Source: CAYZWU01 sp964482235 (GTDB taxonomy: Bacteria > Planctomycetota > B15-G4 > CAYZWU01). From it: a stretch of DNA of 64,000 nucleotides. Position 1 is the first letter of the stretch; each line of letters begins with the position of its first letter. The stretch is from the NCBI GenBank assembly GCA_964482235.1, contig CAYZWU010000024.1, positions 10,235-74,234 of the forward strand, in the 5' to 3' direction. The position numbers and the translations under genes are program-made. The notes beneath the pieces are model-generated. The model had not been told where the DNA came from and did no database searches. It saw only the letters and a program-made list of their open reading frames with translations. Positions 26,034 through 34,083 of the stretch are shown here, piece after piece.

Positions 26034-27458
26034 TTAGAAGAGATCGTCCAGCTGAAGGATACGGTTAAAATATCTTTCCTGAAACAGGTCTCTTGTAGGA
26101 GGTGTAGCCGATATGAGGACGCATTCTATGGTCATGCCCTTGGGATTGGGCAACATGCGCTTCTTTTGCTCCACTTCGCGGATGATCCCTGCCCCGATTT
26201 TTGAGTCGCGGAATTTCATCTCGCAAAGCGTGATAACACGGTCGGCTCTCAAATAGAGGAGGTCGACCTGACTGCCTCCTTTTCCCGGGGAGCGGGAATA
26301 CCACGACCCGCAATCAAAGTTGACGGCGCCGAAACCGAGCTTCTCGGCGATGAGAGATGTGTGGCGATGACACACGGATTCAAATGCATGACCTCGCCAA
26401 ACGTCGTACTTGTTGTCAGGTACAAATCGCGTGAAGATCGGTCCGGTCCTTGCCTGGCGGATCTTGGCCAGTGAAGGTTCGACAAATCGAAAGTAGAACA
26501 TAAGGAATGGATCGGTGATCCGTAAACGGATCATTCTTGATGAGCCAGACTTGTCGAGAGGGGCGTACCGCTCGATCAAACCAGCCAATTCGAGGTTTTC
26601 GAGATACTCCGATATCCTGCCTCCGGAACCGAGGCGGCAGCTTTCCTGGATTTGCTCCTTGGTGGCGAAGAGTCTTCTGCTCAGCTTGGAGAGGATCTTT
26701 CTGTAATGCGGGTTTTTTCCGAAATGGCTGGCAAAGATTCTATCGTATTCATTGACCAGGTATCCGCTGGCAGAGAAGAACAAAGTTTCCAGATTGGCTC
26801 TCACGGAAGCAGCCGGTTCGATTTTCTTCAGGTACTGGGGAACACCACCAACGGCCATGTAAAGCTCGACGATGTCTCTTAGCGATCTTTTGGGTTGGAA
26901 GATATTACTGATTTCGGACAGGGAAAGCTGATTCAGGTTTATCTCCAGATCGATACGTCCGTAGAGCGATTTGGAGCGGATGACCTTTTTGACCAGGAAA
27001 GAGCACACGGATCCGCAGAGAATGAGATGTATCCGGTTTTTTTTGAGGAAGTAGTTGTCCCAGACATACTTGAGATCGCTGACCAAACGCGTTCGCTCAG
27101 AAGCCATCCACTGAAACTCGTCGAAGAAGAGCACGACCGGTTCATTTCCGTACTGGCTGGACAGGTATTCAGAGAGCAGGATCAGAATATCGATCCATCG
27201 CGATGTCCTGATAAGCCTGTATTCCTGCTTGCCGCTTATTTCAGCCAGCCGATGGAGGAAATGTCGTTGTTGTTCTCTCGTTGGCTGACCTTCCAATCCT
27301 TCGAACTTCAAGAGAGTCGAATTCTTGAAGGTCTCTTCGACAAGCCTTGTCTTTCCAATGCGTCTCCTTCCGTAAATAACGGTGAAATAGGAGGTTTTGC
27401 TTTTTTTTGTCCAGCTGGAGAGAAGCTTTTTCTCCTGTACTCTGCCCATGAATCTCAT
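26034..27458 (-). CDS. COG1672-type AAA+ ATPase with C-terminal nuclease-like domain (paralogue 2)
   Basis: A 474-aa paralogue of the gene at 16871. Shared features include GRRRIGKTRLVEE (Walker A), VLFFDEFQW (Walker B), LILCGSVCSFLVKKVIRSKSL, and the C-terminal SQVDLLY and LCEMKF, which keep the Asp and ExK of a PD-(D/E)xK-like core. The start ATG at 27458 has GGAG 7 nt upstream; a TTG at 27479 would extend into the operator array and is rejected. Codon use is visibly less GC-rich than that of its neighbours, which suits recent acquisition. An inverted operator array precedes it. Function unknown; a mobile or defence role is inference. Confidence 0.83.
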   Translation of the reverse strand: MRFMGRVQEKKLLSSWTKKSKTSYFTVIYGRRRIGKTRLVEETFKNSTLLKFEGLEGQPTREQQRHFLHRLAEISGKQEYRLIRTSRWIDILILLSEYLSSQYGNEPVVLFFDEFQWMASERTRLVSDLKYVWDNYFLKKNRIHLILCGSVCSFLVKKVIRSKSLYGRIDLEINLNQLSLSEISNIFQPKRSLRDIVELYMAVGGVPQYLKKIEPAASVRANLETLFFSASGYLVNEYDRIFASHFGKNPHYRKILSKLSRRLFATKEQIQESCRLGSGGRISEYLENLELAGLIERYAPLDKSGSSRMIRLRITDPFLMFYFRFVEPSLAKIRQARTGPIFTRFVPDNKYDVWRGHAFESVCHRHTSLIAEKLGFGAVNFDCGSWYSRSPGKGGSQVDLLYLRADRVITLCEMKFRDSKIGAGIIREVEQKKRMLPNPKGMTIECVLISATPPTRDLFQERYFNRILQLDDLF

Positions 27459-27477
27459 CTGCTGGCTCCGTATTGCC

Positions 27478-27585
27478 AAAAAAGTCGGCCGTTAAAGGTG
27501 ATAATATACAGCTAACGGCCGCTTTTATGAAACAAAAAAGCGGCCGTTAGCTGTAGCATTTGAGTTGTTACGGCCACTTTTATGA
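27478..27585 (-). promoter_or_regulatory. Four-site inverted operator array upstream of ATPase paralogue 2
   Basis: Four copies of a 16-18 nt unit (core GGCCGTTA next to an A/T run) alternate in orientation: 27478-27494, 27513-27530, 27534-27549 and 27568-27585. The middle two form a perfect 18-bp inverted repeat (27509-27526 and 27536-27553, 9-nt spacer). A TATATT/TATTAT -10-like sequence lies between units on the minus strand. The arrangement suits an autoregulatory operator. Confidence 0.65.
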
Positions 27586-27840
27586 GAAATAGAATGGTTC
27601 TGAAAGGTGGTATCCCCTTTTCATGCAATATCTCAACGCGGTTCAACAGGATATTCCCATCCGACTTGACCTCCCCTCAGATTCGTCTATCAGAAGGGCC
27701 TGGAAGTTATCTGAAGTATATGGATGACCATTGATGGCCCGCCCAAAAATCATTCGGGCTGAAAACGGATCTTTTGCACCGCTCTCCATCGCGGTCCTCA
27801 GGCCGGGATGTTTTTCGAAACAACAACAAAAGGAAGAACC
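27586..27840. other. Intergenic stretch before sodN
   Basis: About 255 nt between the operator array and the NiSOD gene. No supported gene; short frames have no ribosome site or recognisable product. The sodN promoter must lie here but no clear boxes were seen. Confidence 0.4.
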
Positions 27841-28305
27841 ATGAAAGTCAAGCTGATCGTCATTGCTGCAGCCCTCCTCCTCGTGACGGCCGCGGGTTAC
27901 AAGCTCTTCGCCCACTGCCAGATTCCCTGCGGGATCTACGATGATCCGGCGCGGATCAAGCTGATGGAGGAGCATGTCTTCACCATCGAGAGGTCGATGA
28001 AGGAGATAGTCAGGATCGCCGGCACGGAGAATCCGAACTGGAACCAGACGGTCCGGTGGGTGAAGAACAAGGAGCATCACGCCGAGGACCTGACCGAGAT
28101 CGTCACCAAGTACTTCATGGCCCAGAGGGTGAAGCCCGCGGACCCGGGCAGCAAGGAAGCCCACGCCGGGTATGTACATCAGCTGACCCTGCTTCACCGG
28201 ATCATGGTCCACTCCATGAAGGCCAAGCAGACCACGGATCTGATCCACGTGAAGCAGCTGCGCGATCTCATCGGGAAGTTCAAGGAGTCCTACCTGAAGA
28301 AGTAG
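27841..28305 (+). CDS. sodN: Exported nickel superoxide dismutase
   Basis: A 154-aa NiSOD that converts superoxide to oxygen and hydrogen peroxide. The nickel hook is intact: H25-C26-x-x-P29-C30-G-x-Y33, equivalent to His1, Cys2, Cys6 and Tyr9 of the mature enzyme. Residues 1-24 form a signal peptide ending KLFA, so cleavage after A24 would itself expose the His needed for nickel binding. Streptomyces-type NiSOD instead needs a dedicated propeptide protease (SodX), and no sodX-like gene is nearby. The four-helix body follows. A GGAAGA site precedes the ATG, and an earlier Met at 27808 is unsupported. A strong bidirectional terminator follows. Confidence 0.92.
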   Translation: MKVKLIVIAAALLLVTAAGYKLFAHCQIPCGIYDDPARIKLMEEHVFTIERSMKEIVRIAGTENPNWNQTVRWVKNKEHHAEDLTEIVTKYFMAQRVKPADPGSKEAHAGYVHQLTLLHRIMVHSMKAKQTTDLIHVKQLRDLIGKFKESYLKK

Positions 28306-28347
28306 GCGGCTGCGCAATGACGCGGTCCTGGACGCGACCAGACTAAA

Positions 28348-28399
28348 AAAAACGTCGACCGGAGGCGTGCCGTTGCGCGCCATCCCGGTCGACGTTTTT
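28348..28399. terminator. Bidirectional intrinsic terminator
   Basis: Perfect 15-bp inverted repeat AAAAACGTCGACCGG (28348-28362) and its complement (28385-28399), with A-tract and T-tract ends. It separates convergent sodN and the esterase gene. Confidence 0.85.
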
Positions 28400-28419
28400 A
28401 TTTCAGCCTTTCGGCCTGC

Positions 28420-29271
28420 TCACCGCTCGATGAAAGCGATGATCCAGGCCGCGATGTCGTCCATCCTGTGCCACGGCGAGTGCCCCTCGCCCTCGAGAGG
28501 GTGGATCTCGTTGTAGACGCCGGACTCGGAAGCCTGGCGGACGATCTCCTCCGAAGCCGAGTAGGGGATCGCCTGGTCGAGGGTGCCGTGGATGCAAGAG
28601 ACCGGCGGATCGTCGGCCTGGAAGTAGTTGACTCCCTTGTTCGTGGTCAGGTGTCCTTCCAGGTCGTAGAGGCTTCCCCAGAGGGATGCGATGCCGGCGA
28701 TCCCGTCGAGGCCCGGCAGTCCTCCAAGATCAACGGGGTCCATCACCGTGGTGTTGAGCGCCACGGCCGAACCGGCCGAAGCGCCGCCGAGGAAAAACTG
28801 CGCCGGGTCGATGTCGAGAAAGCCGGCGCGGGCCTGCAGGAAGGCGATCGCCCGCCGCGCGTCGCTCACGGCCTGCAGGCTGGCCAAAATAGTGTCGGGC
28901 CACCACGTGGCGAGCGGCGGAGTCTGGAGCGTATAGTTGGCCGAGGCGGCGACGATGCCCGCTTCCGCCAGCCGCGTGCAGAGAGTGGCGAGGGCGCCAT
29001 CCTTGCTTCCCGTCACGTATCCACCGCCGTGGAAGACCAGGAACATCGGGTACGGTCCCGGGTGAATCGAGCTGTCCGGGACGTAGACGTCCATCAGGTG
29101 ATAGAGCGGATGGGATCCGTAGGAGACGTTGCTGTAGACCGTGATGGAATCGCCGGCTGGGTTCGGTCCCGATTGCAGCGCCTTGCCGCCGGGGAGGAAC
29201 AGCGCTGCCGCAGTCAGCATCAGCGCGATCGAGATCGATCGGCCGGGGCTGCCGGCTAATTTGCTTTTCAT
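28420..29271 (-). CDS. Exported alpha/beta-hydrolase, carboxylesterase-like
   Basis: A 283-aa esterase/lipase with an N-terminal signal segment (residues 10-32). The oxyanion-hole motif is HGGGY (residues 81-85), the nucleophile S165 in GGASAGSA, the acid in HGTLDQAIP and the histidine in GEGHSPWH. This pattern resembles the BD-FAE/acetylxylan-esterase group, so it may de-esterify plant or algal polysaccharides, in keeping with the glycosidases in the window. The ribosome site is weak. An 8-bp hairpin (29323-29342) lies in its upstream region. Confidence 0.85.
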   Translation of the reverse strand: MKSKLAGSPGRSISIALMLTAAALFLPGGKALQSGPNPAGDSITVYSNVSYGSHPLYHLMDVYVPDSSIHPGPYPMFLVFHGGGYVTGSKDGALATLCTRLAEAGIVAASANYTLQTPPLATWWPDTILASLQAVSDARRAIAFLQARAGFLDIDPAQFFLGGASAGSAVALNTTVMDPVDLGGLPGLDGIAGIASLWGSLYDLEGHLTTNKGVNYFQADDPPVSCIHGTLDQAIPYSASEEIVRQASESGVYNEIHPLEGEGHSPWHRMDDIAAWIIAFIER

Positions 29272-29485
29272 TGCACACCGCCTTTCTCAACCCGCGAACA
29301 GGCGGGATCGGTTCTTGCTCGACAGGAACCGGTCGGTTCCTGAACCTGCAAGACACTGATAGCCGCAGTTTGCCGGGGCGGCTCGAAAAACCCGGTACCG
29401 GCCGGAGCCTATCGGACCGGGGCCTGCCCGGATCCATGACCTGACGGGTGACAGAGAAATAGGTGGGTGACGGTTTTCGGCAGGG

Positions 29486-30325
29486 TCAACGCGTGACAGC
29501 GTCGCGAAAGGCCTGCTGGAGCTTACGGGTCATGGGGCCCGGCTTGCCCTGGTTGACCGGCGAGCCGTTCACAGTCACGACGGGTGTGACCTCCTCCGTT
29601 GTGCTCGAGACCATGATCTCCTCCGCCTTCGGAAGATCGGCCTCGGCGATGGGCGACTCCTCGACGGGGATCTTCAGCTCCCCGCAGTGGCCGAGCACGG
29701 TGCTCCGGGTGATGCCGGCAAGGATGCGGCTGTCTGCCGGGTGGGTGAAGAGACGGCCGCCGAACAGGGCGAACAGGCTGGTGTGCGTCCCCTCGGTCAC
29801 GAAACCGTCGCGAACGAACACCGCCTCGTGCGCCCCCTTCTCCTTCGCCTGCTGGCTGGCGAGAACGTTGGCGAGAAGGGCCACGGACTTGATGTCGCAG
29901 CGCATCCAGCGCGTGTCCGGCAGGGTGATGATGTCGATCCCCTTCGTCCAGATCTCGCGCGGGTGGCAAAAGGCGGTGGCGCACATGTAGAGGGTGGGGG
30001 GAGTCCTGTTGTCAGGGAACGCGTGGCTCCGCGGCGCGACGCCGCGCGTCACCTGGATGTAGACCAGGGCATCGCCGCTCTCGAGGCTGTTCCTGCTCAG
30101 GAGCTCCGTGGCAATGGACGCGATGTCCAGCGAGGGGGGAAGTTCGATCCGGAGTTCGCGCAGGCTCCGCTTCAGCCTCTCGATGTGGTCATCGGTCTTG
30201 AACAGCCTCCCCTCGTAGGAGCGGATCACCTCGTAGACGCCGTCGGCAAAGAGAAAGCCGCGGTCATCTGGCGATACGGAGGCCTTCTCCTTGGGAATGA
30301 AGCTGTTGTTGAAGAATACGATCAT
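29486..30325 (-). CDS. dat: D-amino acid aminotransferase (PLP class IV)
   Basis: A 279-aa fold-type IV PLP enzyme that exchanges amino groups between D-alanine or D-glutamate and keto acids, supplying D-amino acids for peptidoglycan. The PLP lysine is K146 in WMRCDIKSVALLANVLA, a segment characteristic of D-alanine transaminase rather than IlvE. DRGFLFADGVYEVIR near the N-terminus and EGTHTSLFA are further signatures. Length is normal. It is divergent from the exported SmpA-like protein gene. A branched-chain or aminodeoxychorismate specificity is less likely. Confidence 0.88.
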   Translation of the reverse strand: MIVFFNNSFIPKEKASVSPDDRGFLFADGVYEVIRSYEGRLFKTDDHIERLKRSLRELRIELPPSLDIASIATELLSRNSLESGDALVYIQVTRGVAPRSHAFPDNRTPPTLYMCATAFCHPREIWTKGIDIITLPDTRWMRCDIKSVALLANVLASQQAKEKGAHEAVFVRDGFVTEGTHTSLFALFGGRLFTHPADSRILAGITRSTVLGHCGELKIPVEESPIAEADLPKAEEIMVSSTTEEVTPVVTVNGSPVNQGKPGPMTRKLQQAFRDAVTR

Positions 30326-30466
30326 GGCAGAAGAAAACTTTTTTGAAATATAGCGAGGCCTTGGAAGACGTTTTACGCGTTATCAGTCAAAGGCACAGGT
30401 AAACGAGATTTCGCAATCAGTCTGGGATACTGATTCCGAAGAGTCAACACGAGAGGAGATAGTATC

Positions 30467-30931
30467 ATGTTTTCGAAACAGAGAATCGTTCTGTGCCTTT
30501 TCGGTGCGGTCCTTCTGGCGCCCCTTTTCTGCATGGCCTTCTGCGATGCCGGGACGGCGTCCGGCGGCAAGGCGCCGAAGGATCTCATCGGGAAAAGTCG
30601 CGAGGAGGTGATCGCGGCTCTCGGATATCCTGCCGGGGCCGGCGCCGGATCAAATTCCTATCAGTTCGACTACCGCTTGGATGGAACCGGGCACAGGCTC
30701 TGGTTCTATGACCATGTTCTGGCTTTCGTCGAGTCCTGCGAGAGCCCCGCCCCGTCCGGCGCCAGCGATATCGGCGTCAACCTGGGCCAGGGGATTCGCG
30801 CGCTGATCAAGAAGATGGGGCCGCCTCGAGAGATCACCGTGGGACAGGTGACGGATGCATTCCATTATGACGGTGACATGACGGTGATCGTTGCCCATGG
30901 GATGGTACTCGGCGTGAAGCAGAAGAAATGA
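30467..30931 (+). CDS. Small exported SmpA/BamE-like protein
   Basis: A 154-aa protein with a signal peptide (MFSKQRIVLCLFGAVLLAP) and a gaggagat ribosome site. It contains two copies of a small BamE/SmpA-like unit: GKSREEVIAALGYPAG (about residues 42-57) and, more loosely, GQGIRALIKKMGPPREIT (about 107-124). Each is followed by a short beta segment such as LWFYDHVLAFVE and MTVIVAHGMVLGV. No function is assigned. A strong terminator follows. Confidence 0.65.
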   Translation: MFSKQRIVLCLFGAVLLAPLFCMAFCDAGTASGGKAPKDLIGKSREEVIAALGYPAGAGAGSNSYQFDYRLDGTGHRLWFYDHVLAFVESCESPAPSGASDIGVNLGQGIRALIKKMGPPREITVGQVTDAFHYDGDMTVIVAHGMVLGVKQKK

Positions 30932-30958
30932 AAACGGGCGGATCCCAACGACTCGCGA

Positions 30959-31007
30959 AAACAATTCGAGAGGGGCTCGGCATTGTCGGGCCCCTCTCGA
31001 ATTGTTT
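30959..31007. terminator. Bidirectional intrinsic terminator
   Basis: 18-bp perfect inverted repeat (30959-30976 and 30990-31007; core ATTCGAGAGGGGC) with A-rich and T-rich ends, between convergent genes. Confidence 0.85.
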
Positions 31008-31033
31008 CCGGTTCTACCACCGGACCAGGGACA

Positions 31034-32728
31034 TTACTCCTCAGCTGATGAAGCGCCGGCTACCGCCTCTCCCTTTTTCGAGCGGGCGTGCGTGACCAGC
31101 ATGCCGATCACCGAGGCCAGGCCGATCGTACCGAGGATGATCCAGATGATCCAGGGATTGTAGGTGTTCCAGAGAAGCGCTGTTGCCTCGTAGACCGTGG
31201 TTTCCGTGGAAAGCGCCTGGATCGGCTCCATCGCTTCCTTGATCAGCTCCGGCGCCTTCTCGGCCGTGATGTCTCCGGCCTTCTTGAGCTCGTCGATCTC
31301 CTTCAGGCGTTCCGTCGTCTGCTTCGCCACCTCGGCCACCGTGTCCACCGGCGCGCCGTCCATCCGGGCGGCCATGGCTTCCACGAGCAGCTTGGGATTC
31401 ATCACCTTGTCGTCTTCCAGAACCTTGCGGGCCATACCCAGCTTGTCCACCATGTAGTTGATGGCCAGGTGCGACTTGTTGGCCAGCTTGTCGTAGAGCG
31501 GACCGGAGAGGGCGTTGCCGAGCCCCCAGCCGATGGCAAAGGGGATGTTCGAATACCCCAGGTAGATCGCCTTCTTGTCAGGCGGGGCGATCATGCCGAT
31601 GTACTCGGTGAACTTGGGGCTGCAGATGATCTCGCCGATGGCAAAGACAAAGATCATGGCCGCCACGAAAGTTCCAGCCATGCTCAGGCCGGCGCACACG
31701 TATCCCACCAGGGCAATACCCATGCCGATGCTCATGGCGGTCATCATCTTGTACCGCCCGAAGAACCACGAGAGCGGGAGGACCAGCAGCAGGATGGTGA
31801 AGGCGTCGATGTTGATCAACACCTCCGGCTTGGCTGCGCCGTCTGCTTTGAGGAGTTCATTTGTCCAGCCTTCCTTGATCCCGGGGATCCACGAGGTCAG
31901 GTTGTCCACCGTGGGCAGGAAGCCTGCCACGTCGCGCGTGTCGACCCACTCGTCGATGAAGTTGGGCAGAAGGTCCCAGAGCAGCATGAACATGAACCAG
32001 AAACCCGAGATGATCAGCAGGAAACGCAGCATTGGCTGGTCCCGCCAGAGCAACATCATGGTATCCTTGAAGACCTGCGCAGGTTTTTTCTTCTTCGCCT
32101 CGGGATCGAGCTTCGGCTCGCGGAAGAGGAACGTGGCAGGCAGGAAGTTGATGGCCGTAACGATGGCCGCGCCGTAGAACACGTGGTCCCATGTCGGATT
32201 ATTCTCGTCGCCGCGAACAACCGAGGCGATCAGGGGCGCAAAGAAGCCGCCCACATTCACCATCCAGTAGAAGATGCCGAAACCGAGGCCGGAGTTGCTC
32301 TTGTCGAGCGACTTGGCAACAGCGCCCTGCACCGGCGGCTTGAAGATGGCGGTTCCCGTGCCCACCAAGCAGGCCGCCCCCAGCATCGACCAGAATCCCG
32401 TGGCGTAACCCATGGTCAGGTAACCCACGATATTGATGAGGAAGGCCACGTACATGCTCTTCCTGTAGCCGTAGGAGTCCGTGTATCCGCCGGACACCAT
32501 GGGAACGATACACTGGATGAAAGCCCAGATTCCCAGGATCTGCCCCTTTTGGGTCATGGTGAGATCGAGCTTCGAGTTAGCGCCGTACATGTAGAGAGGC
32601 AGCACGGCGCGCACGCCGAAGAAGGCCAGGCGCTCGAAAGCCTCGATCGTGTTGCAGATCCAGAAGTTCCACTTCATCGTGGAGATCTGTTGGAAGAACG
32701 GCACACTTTTCGTCGGTGTCTCGCTCAT
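31034..32728 (-). CDS. POT-like MFS transporter
   Basis: A 564-aa polytopic membrane protein of the major facilitator superfamily. The N-terminal NTIEAFERLAFFGVRAVLPLY resembles the ExxERFxYYG motif of proton-coupled oligopeptide transporters, followed by GGYTDSYGYRKSMYVAF as the inter-helix loop motif. A long polar segment (about residues 415-505, rich in Glu/Lys, with two Met-Asp stretches) interrupts the last helices, which is unusual for POT proteins. GGAG lies 8 nt before the start. The substrate may be peptides, but that is inferred from the family only. Confidence 0.8.
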   Translation of the reverse strand: MSETPTKSVPFFQQISTMKWNFWICNTIEAFERLAFFGVRAVLPLYMYGANSKLDLTMTQKGQILGIWAFIQCIVPMVSGGYTDSYGYRKSMYVAFLINIVGYLTMGYATGFWSMLGAACLVGTGTAIFKPPVQGAVAKSLDKSNSGLGFGIFYWMVNVGGFFAPLIASVVRGDENNPTWDHVFYGAAIVTAINFLPATFLFREPKLDPEAKKKKPAQVFKDTMMLLWRDQPMLRFLLIISGFWFMFMLLWDLLPNFIDEWVDTRDVAGFLPTVDNLTSWIPGIKEGWTNELLKADGAAKPEVLINIDAFTILLLVLPLSWFFGRYKMMTAMSIGMGIALVGYVCAGLSMAGTFVAAMIFVFAIGEIICSPKFTEYIGMIAPPDKKAIYLGYSNIPFAIGWGLGNALSGPLYDKLANKSHLAINYMVDKLGMARKVLEDDKVMNPKLLVEAMAARMDGAPVDTVAEVAKQTTERLKEIDELKKAGDITAEKAPELIKEAMEPIQALSTETTVYEATALLWNTYNPWIIWIILGTIGLASVIGMLVTHARSKKGEAVAGASSAEE

Positions 32729-32822
32729 GGGGGGAGCTCCGCTCGATATGGGATTGGATTTTCAAAAGAGGAGATAAAGGAAAATGATTCTATGGAATGC
32801 GGCTGCGGCCGTCACGGGAAAT

Positions 32823-32855
32823 CCGGAGCGGATCTCGATGGCTGATCCGCTCCGG
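32823..32855. terminator. Hairpin at the end of the metal-efflux operon
   Basis: 12-bp perfect inverted repeat (CCGGAGCGGATC at 32823-32834, complement at 32844-32855) with a short A/T flank, 65 nt beyond the last gene of the operon. Confidence 0.6.
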
Positions 32856-32919
32856 TTTCGCATGCTGTCGGGGAATTCGGGACTCCGTCCCCGCTGCAAG
32901 GTGATCGGGACACCGTCTC

Positions 32920-34083
32920 TCACTTGGCGAGAAACTCGGCTCCCTTCACCACGATCCGGTCGCCCTTTTTCAGGCCGGTCCGGATCTCGATCAGCCCGCC
33001 CTCCTCGGCTCCGGTCATGACGGACCGTCTCGAGAAGGATTCGCCGTCCACCTGGACGAAGACGATCTGCCCTTCCTCTGCCGTTATCACGGCCGACGCG
33101 GGCACGCGCAGCACATCGTCTCCCACGGGCCAAGCGGTGGCAAAGGCGATCTTCCACTGCTGTTCCTTGAGAAAGGAGATCGTCTTGGCCTGGCCTTCCT
33201 CCTCGGCGGGGTGGGCCGGCGCCTCGTCGTGCACAGTCACACGCCACTCCGTCGAATCGCTGAGCTCCCCGGCCTCGTAGGTGAGGGTCAGCGTCCACTC
33301 GCCGGCGGCGGGAAAGCGGATCGATGGCGTGAAGATCCCCGGCCGCGCCGGGGCGTCGGCCGCTGTCGAAGCGGTCTGCCCTCCCGAGCGGGCCTCCACC
33401 TTGAAGACGCCGGACCGGGCGGGAGCGAAGGTGTCGAGAAGGGTGACGTGGGCCGCGAAGGCGGCGTCGTGATCCTTCACCGGCGTGTCGAGCTCCACGA
33501 ACCACTCGCAGGCGTCCGTCCAGGCCGTGTAGCTGACGGTGTTCTCGCCGTGGGCGTGGTCGCAGTCCTCCCCGTGCTCGTGGACCTGACCACCCTCGCT
33601 TTCATGGTGATGATGAATGTCGAGAATATGCTCCGTGCCGTTCAGAGCGAGGACAACCTGCCCTTCCGGTTCGATGCCCTCGAGCGCCGCATCACGGACC
33701 TCGAATCGGGCTGACGGGCCGCTCCCCTCCTCAAGAGACCTTGAAGTGAACTGTCTCGGCCCATCGGGCGTCTTGATGTTGACAAGCGGAGCTTTGTCCA
33801 GGGGAAGCGGACTCTCCTTGTCCTCCTTCAGGGTGTAGAGCGTGATCTGTCCGGCGTCGTGGTCGAAAAGGAGCTCCACGTAGGCCTGGTGGTCGTCCGT
33901 GCCCATGAGCTCTCCGCCGTGCGGCCCCGGAGTGTGCGCATGATCGTCGCATGCATCGCCGGCTGCCGCGACCTCGCCATCCTTTTCCGTCGTGCCGTCC
34001 CCGCCGCAGCTCGGGATCAGCAGAAAGCAGGCCAGGGCAGCGGAGACAAGAAACCATCTCGAGGGGAATAAAACAGAGTGCAT
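32920..34083 (-). CDS. His-rich lipoprotein, partial RND efflux adaptor
   Basis: A 387-aa predicted lipoprotein (lipobox LIPSC near residue 26) at the 3' end of the metal-efflux operon. The N-terminal 180 residues are rich in metal ligands: CDDHAHTPGPHGG, ILDIHHHHESEGG and HEHGEDCDHAHGE. A beta-sandwich segment follows (about 185-290). The last 90 residues match only the membrane-proximal end of HlyD/CusB-type adaptors (LRVPASAVITAEEGQIVFVQ, GLKKGDRIVVKGAEFL). The coiled-coil hairpin and lipoyl domains of a full adaptor are missing. Its start overlaps the RND pump stop (TAATG). It is probably a periplasmic metal-capture or delivery subunit. Confidence 0.78.
   Translation of the reverse strand: MHSVLFPSRWFLVSAALACFLLIPSCGGDGTTEKDGEVAAAGDACDDHAHTPGPHGGELMGTDDHQAYVELLFDHDAGQITLYTLKEDKESPLPLDKAPLVNIKTPDGPRQFTSRSLEEGSGPSARFEVRDAALEGIEPEGQVVLALNGTEHILDIHHHHESEGGQVHEHGEDCDHAHGENTVSYTAWTDACEWFVELDTPVKDHDAAFAAHVTLLDTFAPARSGVFKVEARSGGQTASTAADAPARPGIFTPSIRFPAAGEWTLTLTYEAGELSDSTEWRVTVHDEAPAHPAEEEGQAKTISFLKEQQWKIAFATAWPVGDDVLRVPASAVITAEEGQIVFVQVDGESFSRRSVMTGAEEGGLIEIRTGLKKGDRIVVKGAEFLAK

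Noticed and set aside
27586..27735. Short plus-strand frame starting MVLKGGIPF
   Set aside because: No ribosome site, no homology recognised and poor codon pattern.
29323..29342. 8-bp hairpin upstream of the esterase as a riboswitch
   Set aside because: Only a single short stem is seen, with no conserved core of any known riboswitch class.
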